A stretch of DNA of 64,000 nucleotides from an uncultured Clostridia bacterium (GTDB lineage Bacteria > Bacillota_A > Clostridia > TANB77 > CAG-508), in assembly GCA_947624725.1 (NCBI GenBank), contig CANQLP010000004.1, positions 1-64,000 on the forward strand, in the 5' to 3' direction. Numbering within the stretch: the stretch's first letter is position 1; each line of letters begins with the position of its first letter. The notes under the pieces were generated by a model. It made no database searches and was not told the origin of the DNA. It worked only from the letters and a program-made list of their open reading frames with translations. Below are positions 61,300 to 64,000 of this stretch, piece after piece. A program made the translations under genes and the position numbers.

Positions 61300-62301
61300 A
61301 TGGCACTATCTTGCCAAAAAATCAAGAAATTAAAAATTACAAAATGGGGAGTGATATTTATAGAAGAAAAAGAAATTATAGTAACAGAAGACAAAGAAAA
61401 CATAGTACAAGATAAAGTAGATAATATTAAAAATCTAATTTATTGCATAAGAGGAAAGCAAGTTATGTTAGATAGAGATGTGGCAATGCTTTATCATTAT
61501 GAGACAAAGAGAATAAATGAAACAGTAAGAAGAAATATTAGGCGCTTTCCAAGCAATTTTTGCTTTCAATTAAATAAAAACGAATATGAAAATTTGAAGT
61601 CGCAAATTGCGACTTCAAATATACATGGTGGAAAACAAAAATTGCCATATGTATTTACAGAAAAAGGAATTTTAATGCTTGCAGGATTGTTAAAAAACGC
61701 AGTAGCTGTTGAAATAAGTATAAAGATAGTAGAGGCTTTTGTAGAAATGCGAAAATTCATAACATTGAATGGAAGAATATTTAATAGGTTATTAGATATA
61801 GAATATGAGTTAGATAAACAAGGAAAAGCTATATCAAATCATCAAAAAAATTTTGAGAAAATCTTTAAAGAATTGGAAAAAAATCATAAAGAAGAAGTTA
61901 AGCAAAGTATATTTTTCGAAGGACAAATATGGGATAGCTATATCTTAATTATAGATATAATAAAAAGAGCAAAGAGTAAGATAGTGATAATAGATAATTA
62001 TATAGATGATAGTATTTTGAGTATGTTAGCAAAGAAGAATAAAAATGTAGAGGTTATAATAATAACATCAGAAAGAGCCAAGATAGATAAACTAGATGTT
62101 AAGAAATTTAATGAACAATATCCAATATTAAAGATAACTTATACAAATAAATTTCATGATAGATTCATTGTTATAGATAGTAAAGAACTATATCACATAG
62201 GAGCATCACTTAAAGATTTGGGAAAGAAGTGTTTCGGAATTAATAAAATAGAAGATGAAGAATACATAGAGAAAATAAACAAATTTGCTATATTAGATTA
62301 A
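61300..62301 (+). CDS. ORF6N-domain protein
   Basis: About 316-333 aa. The N-terminal ORF6N domain (NLIYCIRGKQVMLDRDVAMLYHYETKRINETVRRNIRRFP ... YVFTEKGILMLAGLL) is a phage/regulator DNA-binding-type domain. The C-terminus (IWDSYILIIDIIKRAKSKIVIIDNYIDDSILSMLAKK ... KFHDRFIVIDSKELYHIGASLKDLG) has the HxK-like pattern of a phospholipase-D-like fold. Such ORF6N genes are mobile across Firmicutes. Start is uncertain: ATG 61300 or GTG 61351. No in-frame CGG. Confidence 0.75.
   Translation: MALSCQKIKKLKITKWGVIFIEEKEIIVTEDKENIVQDKVDNIKNLIYCIRGKQVMLDRDVAMLYHYETKRINETVRRNIRRFPSNFCFQLNKNEYENLKSQIATSNIHGGKQKLPYVFTEKGILMLAGLLKNAVAVEISIKIVEAFVEMRKFITLNGRIFNRLLDIEYELDKQGKAISNHQKNFEKIFKELEKNHKEEVKQSIFFEGQIWDSYILIIDIIKRAKSKIVIIDNYIDDSILSMLAKKNKNVEVIIITSERAKIDKLDVKKFNEQYPILKITYTNKFHDRFIVIDSKELYHIGASLKDLGKKCFGINKIEDEEYIEKINKFAILD
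61592..61620. repeat. 29-base perfect palindrome inside the ORF6N gene
   Basis: ATTTGAAGTCGCAA, centre A, then its exact complement. It encodes the NLKSQIATSN region of the ORF6N domain, so it is both coding and palindromic. Confidence 0.9.
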
Positions 62302-62416
62302 ATTTTTGTAATTTTATTTTTGAAAAGACCTAAACGCTTGGTCAGTTTTATATACTTTTATATTGAAGTATGATAAAATACACATATTATTATGAAAAAT
62401 GAAAGGAAAAACAAAT

Positions 62417-64000
62417 ATGGATAAAAGAATATATAAACATTTAGAAATTACTGACCTTAAGGATATGCTAAAGGAAACAGGAAAGCTTTATGGAGAAAAA
62501 ACAGCTTACAAAATAAAAAAAGATGGAAAATATATTACATTTTCTCATAGAGAAGTAAGAGAAATGATAGATGCACTAGGTACTTCGCTTATAAATATGG
62601 GACTTAAAGGCAAAAGAATTGCCGTAATTGGAAATAACAGATACGAATGGGAAATAGCATATTTATCAGTTGTATGTGGAGCAGGAATAATTGTTCCACT
62701 TGATAAATCACTAACTGAAGTAGAGCTTTCTAATTTAATTGAAAAATCAGAGGTAGAAGCTATATTTTGCCCAGAAAAGTATATCCAAACTTTAGAAGAA
62801 TTTAAACATAATGGTGTAGGAAAATTAAAACATTTAATTTCAATGGACCTAGAACTACATGGAAAAGGTGTACTTTCACAAAAAGAATTAATTGACGAAG
62901 GAAGAAAATTAATTGCAAGTGGTGATAAAAGATTTGTAGAAGCAAAAATAAGTCCAGAAGAAATGAATATTATGCTATTTACATCAGGCACAACATCAGC
63001 TCCAAAGATAGTTGCTTTATCTCATAAAAATATTTGCTCAAACTTAATGGATATAGCTTCTGTTTTAGATATAAATTCAGAAGATGTATTTTTATCTGTA
63101 CTTCCAATACATCATGTGTTTGAATGTACAGTTGGATTTTTATTTGCATTATACAGAGGAGCAACGACAGTATTTTCAGATGGTCTAAAGCATATTGTAG
63201 ATAATTTAAAGGAGTATAAAGTCACAATGATGGCATGTGTTCCATCAATCTATGAGCAAATATTAAAAAATATAAAGACACATTTAAGAAAAGAAGGCAA
63301 ATTAGAAAAGGTATTAGCAGATGAGGAAAAATATAAAGAGTTACCAATTGAAGAAAGAAGAAAGAAATTTAAAGAAATACAAGATATGTTTGGAGGAAAT
63401 ATAAAACTATTAATAAGTGGAGCTGCAGCACTTGAAAAATCTGTTGAAAAAGAATATAGACAACTTCGGATTTAATTTAGTTCAAGGATATGGTCTGACA
63501 GAAACATCACCAGTAGTTGCAGTAGGAACAAATAGATTTTACAAATTAGGGTCAATCGGAAAAACAGTCCCAAGTGTTGAAGCAAAACTCGCAGATGTAA
63601 ATGATGAAGGAATAGGTGAATTACTTGTAAAAGGACCTAGCATAATGCTTGGATATTATAACAATAAAAAAGCAACAAATGAAGTGTTTGATGATGGGTG
63701 GTTTTATACAGGCGATTTGGCAAAAATTGATGAAGAAGGCTATATATTTATCTGTGGAAGAAAGAAGAGCGTTATTGTTTTAAAAAATGGAAAAAATATC
63801 TTCCCTGAGGAAATAGAAAATCTAGTTAATCGTATAGAGGGAGTAAATGAGTCTTTTATATTTGGAAAGCAAATGACTGAAGATAAGGATGATATAAAAA
63901 TAAATGTAAAGGTAGTTATTGATAAACAAAGAGTTAAAGAAGTATATAAAGTGGAAACAGATGAGGAGATATATAATGCCATTCATTCAAAAATAAAGGA
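62417..64000 (+). CDS. Long-chain acyl-CoA synthetase (AMP-forming), 3' truncated by the window
   Basis: At least 527 aa after one C is skipped; continues past 64000. ANL-family enzyme that activates fatty acids with ATP and CoA. Motifs: MLFTSGTTSAPKIVALSHKNI (P-loop-like), LLISGAAAL, VQGYGLTETSPV and YTGDLAKIDEEGY, then GRKKSVIVLKNGKNIFPEEIE. In-frame CGG at 63467-63469 after CTT; skipping C gives EYRQLGFNLVQGYGLTETSP. ATG 62417 has AAAGGAAAAA upstream; ATG 62399 is an in-frame alternative. Confidence 0.92.

Overview
The window is low-G+C DNA from an anaerobic, probably spore-forming member of the Clostridia, most likely an uncultured gut lineage. The evidence is Firmicutes gene content and order (nusB-xseA-xseB after an Asp23/AmaP block, rplM-rpsI, rnc, recN, spoIIID), a rubrerythrin/rubredoxin pair, AGGAGG ribosome sites and several TTG starts. 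I see no rRNA, tRNA, CRISPR array or insertion sequence.

Layout. 1-3076: end of an unknown gene, a CapA-like protein, and a TasA-like/SipW pair. 3088-21723: a cell-surface polysaccharide region (two polyprenol-phosphate sugar transferases, six polytopic glycosyltransferase-like proteins, GalE, a Rossmann oxidoreductase, an LTA-synthase-like enzyme) interleaved with rlmB, ruvB and queH. 21753-35842: housekeeping genes (polA, yqeK, rplM-rpsI, rbr-rubredoxin, der-plsY-gpsA) and a YnbB-type lyase. 36108-42047: a patchwork of three G+C-richer foreign-looking ORFs around the asp23-nusB-xseAB block. 42305-46045: an orphan Csx3-like locus. 46115-64000: fhs under a ZTP riboswitch, rnc, recN, spoIIID, a class A PBP, cysS, ftsH, an ORF6N gene and the start of a long-chain acyl-CoA ligase.

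The central observation is a decoding anomaly. Twenty-nine otherwise well-conserved genes appear frameshifted, and every one of the 45 breaks has the same form: an extra C directly before an in-frame glycine codon, so the ribosome meets the codon CGG in frame 0. Skipping that C restores the family sequence each time, with no other lesion. Genes in the native base composition contain no in-frame CGG anywhere else. CGG in the other two frames is common and harmless. In-frame CGG read as arginine occurs seven times, only in four ORFs that look horizontally acquired. The simplest biological reading is that CGG is no longer an arginine codon here and triggers +1 frameshifting, or that CGGN is read as a four-base glycine codon. 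Coordinates below span whole genes, and lengths are given after skipping the extra C. Each CDS entry lists its CGG sites.
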